From: Trichuris trichiura
Taxonomy: Eukaryota; Nematoda; Enoplea; Trichinellida; Trichuridae
Reading direction: 5' to 3'
DNA length: 64,000 nucleotides
Assembly (NCBI GenBank): GCA_037903355.1
Contig: JBAJFE010000004.1
Coordinates: 806,001-870,000, forward strand
A model generated the notes under the pieces. That model was not told where the DNA came from, did no database searches, and was given only the letters and a program-made list of their open reading frames with translations. Position 1 is the first letter of the stretch. The number at the start of each line of letters is the position of its first letter. Positions 11,694 through 22,803 of the stretch are shown in pieces. The position numbers were made by a program, and so were the translations under genes.

Positions 11694-14343
11694 GTTCACA
11701 TAAGTCATCCAAGTTCTCTTCAAGCATTAGGCCATTTTTGCGAGTCCACGTTTGTAACGGGATTTCTAGCTCATATCCTTACTTCTCATTATGCAACAGC
11801 TGCACAGAACAAGTAGCTGTTTTAATGCGAAGCTATCACATCATTGGAAAATGACTAATACTAGTGAAAGCAAAAAGAACAGATCGATCAGACGAGAGCT
11901 AAGCGTAAGAGAAGAAAACTACGTTGGTGGGACAAATGGTCAAGCACGTATATCTGAGAACCTCTCAGAATCTGAAAGATTCGACAGGAAGCACACTGCT
12001 GACCAAAGAAGACGAGAAAAGCTTTGCGTGTGCTAATGTATATGTTTTTAAAATGCACCTTCATTTTTATTTTGATTATGTGGGTGTTATACGCCTAATG
12101 GAATGGGGTTCGTTGATCTAAACACGGTCTTATACCTTGTTATTGTTCTTTGTACGCATGCTTACGAGGATATTGACTCGCTTTGTTTATTAAAGTTTTG
12201 CAAAAGCAGTTCTTAACCTTTTTGGGAACCCAAAGAGCAGTTTACGCTTTGTATATATGGAAGATGACTTTCCCTTCTTACTTTGCCCATATTTTTTAGA
12301 TCGTTTTACGATTAGGTATCAGCAGGGTAGAATGAAATGATACCTGCGCTTGATGAGTATGTTCTGCTGCAATCTGTTTCGCTGTTTCATGTGGTGAGTA
12401 GCTCCATCGTACGCTATTTAATGGTTACTTTTATGCAGCCTTAAGTCTATAAAAAGCCAACTTTTCTAATTCGTATACTATATTTTTTCTTCTACTCTAT
12501 TGACGAAGATAGTAAAACAAAGCTGTGGGTGCAACTTGACCATTGTCAGCTAGCAAATGATGGAAAAGAAAACGAACAAAATTCGGGATAGATTAAAAAC
12601 AGGGATTCTAAACTTCAGTTTATGAGTACTACTTTATTAATGTACTATTATTAATAAAGAAAAATGGTAATCCTGGTCCCATAATGGGCCGCAATTGATC
12701 CTTTTAGTCAAGCTGGTTCAAACGAGGTTTATTTCCTTCCTTCATTCGCGACTGATCGTAATGATTCTGCCGAAATCTCTTGGAATAATAACTACTTTGT
12801 CTGAGCGCGCAATTTCTGCATGTTGTCTCGAATTCTTCTTTTCAACGTTTGTCCAAATGAGGAAGGTGTGTTTTTGAAAAGTAGTTATTTTACGCGATTG
12901 GCTTTTCCAACGCGGAGAAGGCGTAATTGACAGAAAGCTTTAAAAACGTGCTCCTTCTTTGGCCTTCTTTTTATGGGGTGTCGGAAGGAGACTTCTTCCT
13001 CTTTGTTGACATTTTGGTTTTAAATTGCCTTTCAGAATCTTGCCTAATCTATGCTATATGTTTAGAAGTGACGAAGCCAAGTTCACTTTTGAAAAGAAAC
13101 CACTTTTCCGCATGTTAAGCGGATCGAATGGAATGGTCTTTCTTTTATTCAATACAGTCTTGCGGTCGTTCATTGTTTTAGCGTGGAAGTGCGATACATT
13201 TGGTTATCTTCGGCTAAGCACATAAGGCGTTGCTCGATACGGAGCCATTTGTGACATTAGGTACCTTTTTTCTTTTTCTGAAATACACTTTAAAGTTCCA
13301 TCGCTATTGTACCTTGAATTGTTCAGTCATACTTAAAGTAGGTTTATTTGTAAGCATCATTCATCCTGGGGAAGGTGAAAACTTCAGTTTATCTGAAAAA
13401 TCTGCTGTTGCATTGCGCCGTGATTTATACGCTAGCGTAAGTATAAATCACGGCGCGATGCAGCAGCAGATGTTTCAGCCTGTTATGGGCGTTAGTCTGC
13501 CGTTTAGAACGGCTTTGCTTCGAAACATTGTCGGAATTTAAAACTGACCGATATGTCCAGCACGTAAGAACTTTAAAATGCAAATGATAATCATTTGCGC
13601 TGCAACTTTTCCTTTGTACCTTATATGCACCGGCGCTTTCATTTTTTGAGAATTTTAGGTTAATTATTTCAACAAGAGCATTAAAGTCCGTTGGACTGAA
13701 ATATCCGAACAATGTGTTAAGTGCACCTTAGCATCTCTAAGGTAAGATACGCGCTTAAACTATGGAGAGTGGAAACAACTTTGAACTTTCTTCAATAATC
13801 ACTTGCTTCAGCGCATTTAATAATATGTTGTAATAGAGCTGTTATTAGTTGAGTAGCTAAAGCCTGTTTTTTTCATGCTTAATTAAACCAAAATTATTAG
13901 TGAGAAAGTTCTGCTGGGACAATTCCCAGTTTGCATGCTACTGCCTATTTCGACAAATGAGCATCAGTCAGCATCAGCACTACGTAATATTATTGTGCTT
14001 GCTGCATGAATAACGTCATTAAAAAGTTGTTTCGTCGTGCTGAGCTGTTCATTCCTAGTTTGAAAAGCTTGGAATGAGCATGCTACCTAAGACTGGTTTT
14101 GACTTTTTCAGGGGCAATCCGTTACGCTGCAGTCAACTGCACAACTTAATATGTTAAAACAGGTAAGCGTACTGTGTAGCCAGAAAATGAATAGCAAAAT
14201 TCTGAGTAGATATTCTGCTCTGTTTAACATTGGCAGTATAACTTTCCGCGCCGATCTCAATGCTCCTTAAGAGCGAGCTGCAATTCGTGTGATTCATATT
14301 CTGAAGACTTTTAAAAGTTTAGGCGTTCTATCCTGAGGCAAAT
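11694..14343. other. Intergenic, no gene recognised
   Basis: No exon with defendable coding character is seen, apart from the palindrome at 13401-13470. The 3' part should include the promoter of gene B. Confidence 0.35.
13401..13470. repeat. Palindrome of 30-bp arms
   Basis: Arms 13401-13430 and 13441-13470 are complementary with two mismatches, separated by a 10-nt spacer containing GCTAGC. The arms contain GCCGTGATTTATAC. It could be a small foldback element or a strong RNA hairpin; no host gene is evident. Confidence 0.7.
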
Positions 14344-17300
14344 ATGCTAGTCGAATTTTTGATTAAAGTGGCCATAGCTCCATTGATATTTGGCAGCGCT
14401 TTTATGAATCGACCCATCCTTGAGATGTTCAACAAGGATGGAAGGCGGATGGAACCTCCGATAAGCATTGCGGTAATTCGACACCTTACTCATAGAGAGA
14501 GATATTCCGTAAAGAATTTATGCTCCGAATCGTGGCCGAATGGTGAACCATTAAGCTGGTTCCTCCTTTATGACTTAGGGCTGCGTCAGATTAATAATTT
14601 GTTAGACTTGTTGCGCCAGGCTATTCAAAGCCATAATAATAGCGTACATGGAAATTTTTACCTTCAACCTTGGTGTTCTAAATTGGCAGTCCCTTCGATT
14701 ATCAATGGACGACCAATTGTAAGAATAAACGAAACGTCTGATGGAAAGACGTATAACGTTGCGTATAGAACTCCCATTGGCAACAACGTTAGCAGCATCA
14801 TTCATAACGTAGTGGATGGAGCATTAAATTCTGCAGATGGCAAATTGCTGTTTCTTAACTTGACTCTTCTCAAACAAGTGGCATATGCCTTACAGAACGA
14901 TGATGCGAGGGAAGCGTACGCTGTTCACAATACATACGGGGAGGAGTATTATATTAACACGTTTGGAGCGCCCATAACTCGAAACGTAGATGAAGAGGAA
15001 TTTGAGATTATGTTTTGTAAGCATTCAGGCGTAAAACCTTTATGCTTAGAGTCACAGTCGCGTGCTGTTCTTGGAGTGGAGTACGAATTTTGTCAGCGTT
15101 GTAAGCCTGGACTGCAGGGAATAAACTGCCAATTAGGTATGTTTGCTATTCTGATTTCTAAAGGGCACTTTATAGTTTTTGGAATACACTTTGCAAGTTG
15201 CGTAAAACGTTACATAATAATTTGTATTAAGAATTTGCATTTTGAATAATATATGCAACTAACCTAAAGGTCTGTACAGTGCCACTTACTTCTAGAAATT
15301 GGCTTGCCTTTTGACGTCCCGCAAAGGTTCAGTTGGATGTTTTCTAAAATATAAACATTTCTTCTCGCAGCGCTTTTCACAGGAACTTGTCAGCTGTAGT
15401 AGCGTTGAGCAGAAATTTCTTAAAGCGAAGCGGTGGAATTCGCTGATGCTCATAGTGGTTTAAAAATTATCATAAACAAATGAAACATTAATATTAATAG
15501 ATTAAGTGTAACTTATGAACTTCAGTGCCATTGTTGTTAATTCCTGAACGTTAATTGGTCAACCGAGTCTTGCTGCTTAAGCGAAAAATTCAAATTGCTC
15601 TTGTTCTTACCTTTATACAGATAGCAATGAATGCCGCGAGGACAAAAGTTCGGAAACGGTGAACGTTTGGCATATTGAGTGCAAAGAAACGGATCTCGCT
15701 GGGTGTATGAAAATTTTTTTGAAAGAAATAATTGCGCGCAATTTTTCTGCATTAACAATTATCTGTTTCAGCTGTCTATAGGTGGGACGGACCCGTTCAA
15801 CACGGCGGCCATAAGTGCAGCAAAAGCAGCACTTGCGTAAATACTTTTGGATCGTACAGATGTGATTGCAATGAAGGTTGGAAAGGACTTTTTTGCAACG
15901 AAGGTATTTGCAAAAGCGAAATGTCGTTTGCGCATATTTGAAATTGCAGATGTTGACGAATGTTCTAATAAGTCGGATGGCTGTATCCCAGAAGCAAGTG
16001 AATGCCGTAACGTAGTTGGAAGTTACGAATGTATCTGCAACCCAGGCTACGATGGAAAGTACTGCGAGCTCAGTAAGTAGACCATTAGTTTCTTACGTAA
16101 CTCAGTCTTGCTGACAGTTTTCGGCATATTTGATTAAGTTAAACTATAGAAATATGACTTCATCTTTTTGGCTTCTTTTGTACGGATTTTCTGTGTCCCG
16201 TTGAATAAACTTTTATTAATAAACTTTTCTTAATAAAATGTCCGTAGCTTTCGGGTCCGAACTTGACCCGTCATCAGCGGTCTAAGGATTGACGTATGAA
16301 TAAAGTGCACTAGTAACGTGCAAGGTGTATAGCTGTTTAAAGGCCCGTGTTTTAAAGTGGGCCTTGTAGTTCTTCTCTTTGTCCGTCAGCAGTTCGAGCA
16401 GGTGAATCAAATTTAAGGCAATACTATCCTCGGCTGTCGTGTAACACGCATCACAATGCAATCTAAGCCTTGGCGCAAAAGTTTTATGTTATGAAAAGAA
16501 TGTGCGCTTACGAAAAATCAAAGAAGCTCTGTATATTAGAAACAATACAACCTACAACCGAGATAATGGAGCGGAAATAAATGAAATATGGACGAATATT
16601 GTAACCCGCTCGAAATGTTGCTCGCTCAATTAAATTTGATTCACCTGCTCGAACTGCTGACGGACAAAGAGAAGAACTACAAGGCCCACTTTAAAACACC
16701 GGCCTTTAAACAGCTATAGACGTTGCACGTTACTAGTACACTTTAGTCATACGTCAATCCTTAGACCGCTGATGACGGGTCAAGTTCGGACCCGAAAGCT
16801 ACGGACATTTTATTAAGAAAAGTTTATTAATAAAAGTTTATTCAACGGGACACAGAAAATCCGTACAAAAGAAGCCAAAATGAAATTATTTGGTCCCGTA
16901 CGAAGACATTATATCTTCAAAATGACTTCATCTTGCTTTTAAGATTACGCAAGTAATGATATATGAAAAAAGCTTTACGAGGTGCTATCCGGTCTTACTT
17001 TTTTCGGACGCGTATATTAATGAGAACTGGTTATGCTTTTGTTTATTAATTGCAAACAATGTCGGCAACTGATCATCCAAACCATATGCTAATAAATATC
17101 AGTGTATTTCTTCTTTAATAACGCTCATTAAAATCGGGATTCTTATAGAGCGTTCGCGGGAGTGCTTGGAACACTTCCTTCTTTATAGCATAGAATTGTT
17201 GTAAGAAGAAAGATGTTATGCAAAACGTACGCTTAGGTAGGCCAATAGAAGCACTGCCAAAGTGAAATTACTAAGCGTACAGATGAAAGTAACAATTCTG

Positions 17301-20300
17301 TTTTCTGAATCAAGTTAGTTCCTGTAAGCAATAAGTCTGTATTTGAGCCAACTTAAATAACGGAGCTTCCGAAACTTAGTTTCCCACCGTTGCCCTTTCT
17401 TTTCAAAAAACGAAACGAAGGCTTATATACCCTCTTTCGAAACAAATTCTTTTAATTGAACTCATTGTTTTACTGATTTGCTTATGGCCTATGCTGAGTT
17501 GGTCATGTCGGCGGTTTTATGTCAAAGATGTATTTGCTTTATACCCCACTGAATATCGGGTGTTCGGTTATTTCTCAAGGATCTGAACAGTTTTACGAAC
17601 TGGCATCAATGCATTTTCAATCAGTTGATACTTCCATGTGCTGAAACAGAGAGCACATTTTTTTTATATATTGCAAAATTTAATGTCTTGAATTATTTTT
17701 TGCTTTAACGCTCGCTATAAGGGGCAACCTTCTCGTGCTTCCACATTTTCGCTTTCTGAAAGACCAATTTTTTTGATCCTGTAGCTTAATGCTATGCTTA
17801 ACAGGAAGTGGTCACTTAGAGCCTACGAATGAGTGACCGTCAGGGCGAGAAAAAGATTGGCTAACAAAAAAAATATGAATAATCATTCTGAGCCTAAATG
17901 GTACGAATCCACTAGCCTAACTACTTACGATTTGTGGCAACGAAATTCTTCATACTTTCATACTTCTGAAATCTTATTGTTGCATTGGGAAATATGAAGC
18001 AATAAGATTTGCACCAAACGGAACTTGAAGATTAGTCAAATCGTAGTTTCGAATTACGGCTCTTTGTGCAAACTGTTCTACGTTCTTTCTAACACACAGC
18101 AAAGCGTTGTGTACATGAGAAGTTGAATATGTAAAAAAAAGACTGCGCTAAAGCTTTCTCTTATCATTTTGTTTGCTCAAGTCTGGTTGAAGTCTATAAA
18201 TATCCAGCGGAAGGTGTTATCTTCAGAACAGATAGCCTCATTCTTACCCTAGAATTAAAGTTTGGTTTTTTTGCCAAATTGCGGAATTTCTGCAACTCAA
18301 TAAATGTGTCGCTGTTTTAGAAATCAGAACTGCTCTGGTGGAAGGCAAACACTATGTCGCGTACGCAGTAATTAGTGTGAGCGGGCTTGCCGTTATTCTA
18401 ATCATCGTCTTCGTAATTTTAAGGACGCAAAAAAAATTTGTAAGAATGATGTCTCTCGATTCTTTATTTTAGTTTCACTCTTTTTTTCAGTATATTCAGC
18501 GAAGCTTTTTCCCCCGTAAAAGAAGGGAGAGCTTTGAGCGCCCAGGTATTGTAGCATTGAATCATTTTAATTTTTAAGCATTTTTACATCCCTGTTATTG
18601 TTGTATTGAGTTTAAAAGTATGTTGACGTTAAGCTTGGTTTCTTCTTCTTCTTCTTCTTCTTCTTCTTCTTCTTCTTCTTCTTCTTCTTCTTCTTCTTCT
18701 TCTTCTTCTTCTTCTTCTTCTTCTTCTTCTTCTTCTTCTTCTTCTTCTTCTTCTTCTTCTTCTTCTTCTTCTTCTTCTTCTTCTTCTTCTTCTTCTTCTT
18801 CTTCTTCTTCTTCTTCTTCTTCTTCTTCTTCTTCTTCTTCTTCTTCTTCTTCTTCTTCTTCTTCTTCTTCTTCTTCTTCTTCTTCTTCTTCTTCTTCTTC
18901 TTCTTCTTCTTCTTCTTCTTCTTCTTCTTCTTCTTCTTCTTCTTCTTCTTCTTCTTCTTCTTCTTCTTCTTCTTCTTCTTCTTCTTCTTCTTCTTCTTCT
19001 TCTTCTTCTTCTTCTTCTTCTTCTTCTTCTTCTTCTTCTTCTTCTTCTTCTTCTTCTTCTTCTTCTTCTTCTTCTTCTTCTTCTTCTTCTTCTTCTTCTT
19101 CTTCTTCTTCTTCTTCTTCTTCTTCTTCTTCTTCTTCTTCTTCTTCTTCTTCTTCTTCTTCTTCTTCTTCTTCTTCTTCTTCTTCTTCTTCTTCTTCTTC
19201 TTCTTCTTCTTCTTCTCCTCTTCTTCTTCTTCTTCTCCTTCTTCTTCTTCTCCTTCTTCTTCTTCTCCTTCTTCTTCTTCTCCTTCTTCTTCTTCTCCTT
19301 CTTCTTCTTCTCCTTCTTCTTCTTCTTCTTCTTCTTCTTCTTCTTCTTCTTCTCTGCTAGCCAAAAGTGTTCCTGTACGAACTTTCCGGCAGCATGGCTC
19401 CTTTTCTATAAAAGAGTAGTTGCCCATTGTAATCTAGCCCAGTCTTGTCTGAGAATAATCAAATTAGCTGAAAAAAGGAGAATGTATTAAAATTAAAAAA
19501 ATGAGGACCATGCGAGCTGCAGCTAAAACTGAAGCTCATATCTGTTCAGGCGTCAGGTAGTGATAACGTGCGCTCTGCAATGCCTTGTTGGTGATACGTG
19601 ATTTCCTACCGGAACGTAGCGACGTTACTGCATCAGCGCGTACGGGGAATTAGGAATCATGAGCTGTTGTAAATGGGCAAAGCAAAACGTTTATTACTGA
19701 AAAATAGGCTTACGTATACCGACCATAGTTCTTGTGATAGTGCTCCAACTAATAGTAATATTTTAGGGTCAAAATCCCAATAGGGCGAAATCCTCAAAGG
19801 TCACAAAAGCACTGTAAAGTTTAGCTTTGTGGCAGTTGCGCACTGGCATCTTGTAGATAGGAAATGTATTTGAGTAGAAGCGATATTGTACTGGTCTTGT
19901 TTGAAATTGGTAGTCTAAAAAATGAGACGAATGTAATAACGCCTCTTCTCAAATACATTTCTTTTCTAGGAGGTACGAACGCGCAACTGCGACAGGTCTG
20001 ACGACCGTACAGTACATTTTCAACCTTTTCGGGATTTCTATCTATCAGGATTTAGACCGCCACTGAACAGAGTAGTAATTAAAGTTTCTTTTAAGTGCTA
20101 GAGTCATATTGCTTCATGATATTAAAAAGAGACTTCATCTATACCCATTTGCTTTCATAATTCTTAGTTATGGCAAACCGCTGCTACTGCTTGAAAGTGC
20201 CTGAGTTAGTTGAATTAGAGGTTAGGATGACCTTTTTCCATTGTTGTTAGATTTTTTGGCTCAGTAAGCATGACTTTCGAAATTTCCTGTCCCATCCTAA

Positions 20301-20954
20301 GCGAAATGAATTTAAGGTGTAGGATTTATCTTGAGGACTCTGTTCTTAAATATGCTGTTCCAAAAAAATACCGGCATAGCTTAATGTCACGTGTGAAAGC
20401 GTGTTTATCCGGTGCTGTACATGTACGATTTGGTCTGTTTTACTTAATTGCACTAAATGGATCATGGACAAGGCTTTACTTTTGGTGATCCGGTTTACCG
20501 GAAGGCAGTAGCTGCAGGAACCTAAAGCTGATAGAATTTAAGGCTTTGTTGAATTCAAGCTTTCGACTGTACCTTCGTCTGATCTGCTTTCAAGGATCAG
20601 CTACTACTAGTAGAGCGCTTTAAGTGACAAATACTGGTGTGAGCGGTGCTCACTTTTCGCATATCTCTAAAGAAACTTTGTTAAAGTCCCAAAAAGATAA
20701 TGTGCGGCAACAGCAGCTGCACCATGCTGTTAATAATTAATACAACGTCATAATTCACGAGCGTATATTTGGTATTATCCGAATTTTCAGACTCTGTTGG
20801 AATGTCCAGCCTAATCTCAAAGGGTGCGGAGGATCTTTCATTTGAAGAGCTAAGAACGATGCAAAGCGACATGCAACGAAGGAGTTCCATTGTCACAAAT
20901 GCCAAGTCTCAAGAAAAAAGTGCATACATTATTCCTCCTGCGTTTAAAAATTAA
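14344..20954 (+). CDS. Gene B: type I membrane EGF-domain receptor-like protein
   Basis: Seven exons: 14344-15136, 15621-15704, 15772-15903, 15950-16072, 18321-18439, 18491-18545 and 20791-20954. They sum to 1470 nt, exactly in frame (489 residues). Exon 1 has an N-terminal hydrophobic signal and the family ectodomain with S-W-P-N-G-E-P, Q-P-W-C, I-I-N-G and C-K-P-G-L-x-G-x-N-C-Q-L-G landmarks. Exon 2 is the D-S-N-E-C module. Exon 3 is EGF-like, with the hydroxylation consensus [12 protein letters not shown]. Exon 4 is a calcium-binding-type EGF (D-V-D-E-C). Exon 5 is a transmembrane helix, followed by a basic cytoplasmic tail ending near S-A-Y-I-I-P-P. Intron 4 holds a Penelope-derived insertion and intron 6 holds the TTC tract. 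Ligand and function are unknown; a surface receptor or adhesion role is inferred from topology only. Confidence 0.8.
16249..16277 (-). ncRNA. Hammerhead-ribozyme-like core, left arm
   Basis: Minus-strand CTGATGA, C, GGGTC, 7-nt loop, GACCC, GAAA; complementary to the motif at 16769-16797. Stem III downstream of GAAA (GCT...) is weaker here than in the 6.4 kb copy. Confidence 0.5.
16440..16625 (+). pseudogene. Penelope GIY-YIG C-terminal fragment
   Basis: A frame reads [19 protein letters not shown] and ends in I-W-T-N-I-V...C-C-S-L-N. It is clearly homologous to the tail of the larger Penelope element at 39.1-39.4 kb ([17 protein letters not shown]). An in-frame stop replaces the residue after S-A-V-V, so the fragment is dead. 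The reverse transcriptase part is absent. Confidence 0.75.
16769..16797 (+). ncRNA. Hammerhead-ribozyme-like core, right arm
   Basis: CTGATGA, C, GGGTC/GACCC stem with 7-nt loop, GAAA. It sits about 145 bp after the end of the GIY-YIG fragment on the same strand, the position expected for a Penelope terminal repeat. Confidence 0.55.
18639..19353. repeat. Giant TTC/GAA microsatellite
   Basis: About 700 bp of nearly pure TTC repeats (about 190 uninterrupted units up to about 19215). This is followed by a higher-order block of about 140 bp in which TCC interrupts roughly every 15 bp, then pure TTC again. It lies in the last intron of gene B; the transcript strand carries TTC. Homopurine-homopyrimidine mirror tracts of this type can form triplex DNA. 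Open frames of poly-Ser, poly-Lys or poly-Leu across it are artefacts. Confidence 0.97.
19740..20050. repeat. Interspersed repeat with internal inverted arms, copy 1
   Basis: Shares blocks such as GCATCTT-TAGATA and the CTGTAAAGT...GGCAGTTG-GCA region with 32330-32780. It also contains inverted arms (19861-19882 against 19940-19961, core AAATGTATTTGAG). It lies in intron 6 of gene B. A non-autonomous DNA element is likely; ends are approximate. Confidence 0.45.
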
Positions 20955-22656
20955 AAACTGATAAGCAACTGCGTTCTTATTCTTTCAGTGTTGATACCTT
21001 AAATCAAGCCATGTGTTTGCTCAAAAATGATTAAAAATTACTCACGGAAAGTTCAATCGTGCTACTTGAAACGTTTGCACTGAGCTTATCAGAAATTGAC
21101 GCCGCAGAGACTATTTCCCATTTTTATGATTATATAATGTTATGCCAATGAAAATATGTTTACAGGCCATGACTGGTGTAATGTACCCGGCAGGAAATGA
21201 GTGATAAATACTGGTCCGCATAACTTAAGGACGTGAATACTGTGCACTTAGTCGACATATTAAATTTTGAGCTCGATAATCTGCGTGGTAACATTCTTTT
21301 TGGGTAGGAATTGTGAACCTAAAGATTGCTATAGTTTTATGCCTATCACTGCTTTGTGTCTTACTAAACCAAGAATCTGTTGAATCTATAAAAAATGTGA
21401 AGCCGGAGAGTAAGCTTATAGGTGATAGGGCTTTGCTATGTGGTTATGGGATCTCAGATTATTAATGAAGAGAGTATACTCTATCGTGGCTGACCATTAC
21501 TGATATGCAGCCTGACATTCGTGGGACATTTGCCAAAACGTGAAATGAATTACATTTTAAAACGCACTGAGACAATTTCTGGCAAAGTTAATTTCTCTGT
21601 TATTCATTGATCAAAAATGCAATACAGTACACTAAAAAGTTGTATTTTTAAATCAAGAAAGAACAGAAAAAGTAAAAATGGTTTGCGTGAAAAAAGATGA
21701 AAACTGCTATGACCCACACGATATTGTTCAGGTGAGTAACTGCGCATCACGTTAGGACGTCTTTTGAGTTCACGCGGCTTGAGCGTACTGATTGTCTTCT
21801 CGCTTCTCGACTAATAGACATAAACTCGCCTTTAGTAGATTAGGAAACGAACAAAAATTCGATAAAAAAGAAGAAAACAAAAAATGGGCAATCAAAAAAT
21901 GAAGATGAACATTCTGGAAATAGGAAAGCGAAAAGAATAAAAATAAGGGACAAAATGTGACAAGGAAAAAAGCTTTGCTAAATTCCAGCCTCCATAAAAG
22001 AGCGACTTTTATTTTCATGCTCAGTGAATGCAAGTCATTATGTTACGGTAAAGATTTTTTTTGAATCATGGTCACTATCTTGAGAATCGCTGCTTTCCTG
22101 GCTCATTGAACGTAAATGATCTTCTCGTAAATCTAGAAAAAGTGAGATGAAATGTGCTGTTGCTTTGACGAGAGTAAGCGAGAATTTTAATTGAACTGAC
22201 TATGAGAAACAAAACATTGAGTCTGAAAATTAAAGAATCACTTCTGCTTTTGCGAACGCCAATAGATTCTTTTCGACTCCAGTCACCCTGACGCTTTTAC
22301 GTTTGATTGTTTAAGATTTTAAAATTCAGGATTCAGCGATCCAGGATTTTAGTACTTCAGTTAGCATGAAATGCGTTGCTAAAAAAAGTGAAAAGCTTCA
22401 ACTTTTTTTTATATTTCTGTGCCGCTGTCGTACACCTGAGAATAGCAACTCAATATTCTGTTACTGGCGAGAAAACTGCTGAAACATTTCATGACTTAGT
22501 CACTTAAATCAGTTGCAAAAACACTTGGAGATTAGAAGTTGATAGGTTCTACGCGAAGCCTGTCAGCTTATTTTGTGATTTTGTAGCAATAAACCTTAGC
22601 ATCATTTGGCGTGCATTTAAAAAATTGCATTGCAGTTATTATTAATGATAATCAGT
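20955..22656. other. Convergent 3' spacer between genes B and C
   Basis: About 1.7 kb between the converging stops of B (20954) and C (22804). No exon is recognised. It should contain the 3' UTRs. Confidence 0.35.
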
Positions 22657-22662
22657 TTTATT
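22657..22662 (-). promoter_or_regulatory. Candidate poly(A) signal of gene C
   Basis: Minus-strand AATAAA 142 bp beyond the stop of gene C. Confidence 0.4.
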
Positions 22663-22803
22663 GAACAACTGAGTAATTTGCAAACTGTTGAAAGATTTAT
22701 CAAGGCGAAGTGGTTTAAGAAAGACGACATACTTTTTGTTGATTGCGCTTCGCGCAAATCCACTCGACGAGATAGCTTCAGTATGTTATCCTAAAATTGT
22801 AAT

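Larger units (their letters stand above)
16167..16921. mobile_element. Penelope-derived inverted-repeat insertion in gene B intron 4
   Basis: Long inverted arms (about 16167-16413 and 16627-16921) enclose a centre with a GIY-YIG-type C-terminal fragment. A 13-bp direct repeat, atgacttcatctt, at 16154-16166 and 16922-16934 marks a target-site duplication. Each arm carries a hammerhead-like core near its middle. The outer parts match the copy at 6255-6544. I read it as a truncated Penelope-like retroelement whose terminal repeat is present once inverted and once direct. Confidence 0.8.

Noticed and set aside
18612..19427. Very long frames of poly-Lys/Glu and poly-Ser/Leu
   Set aside because: They are translations of the TTC microsatellite and have no sequence of their own.
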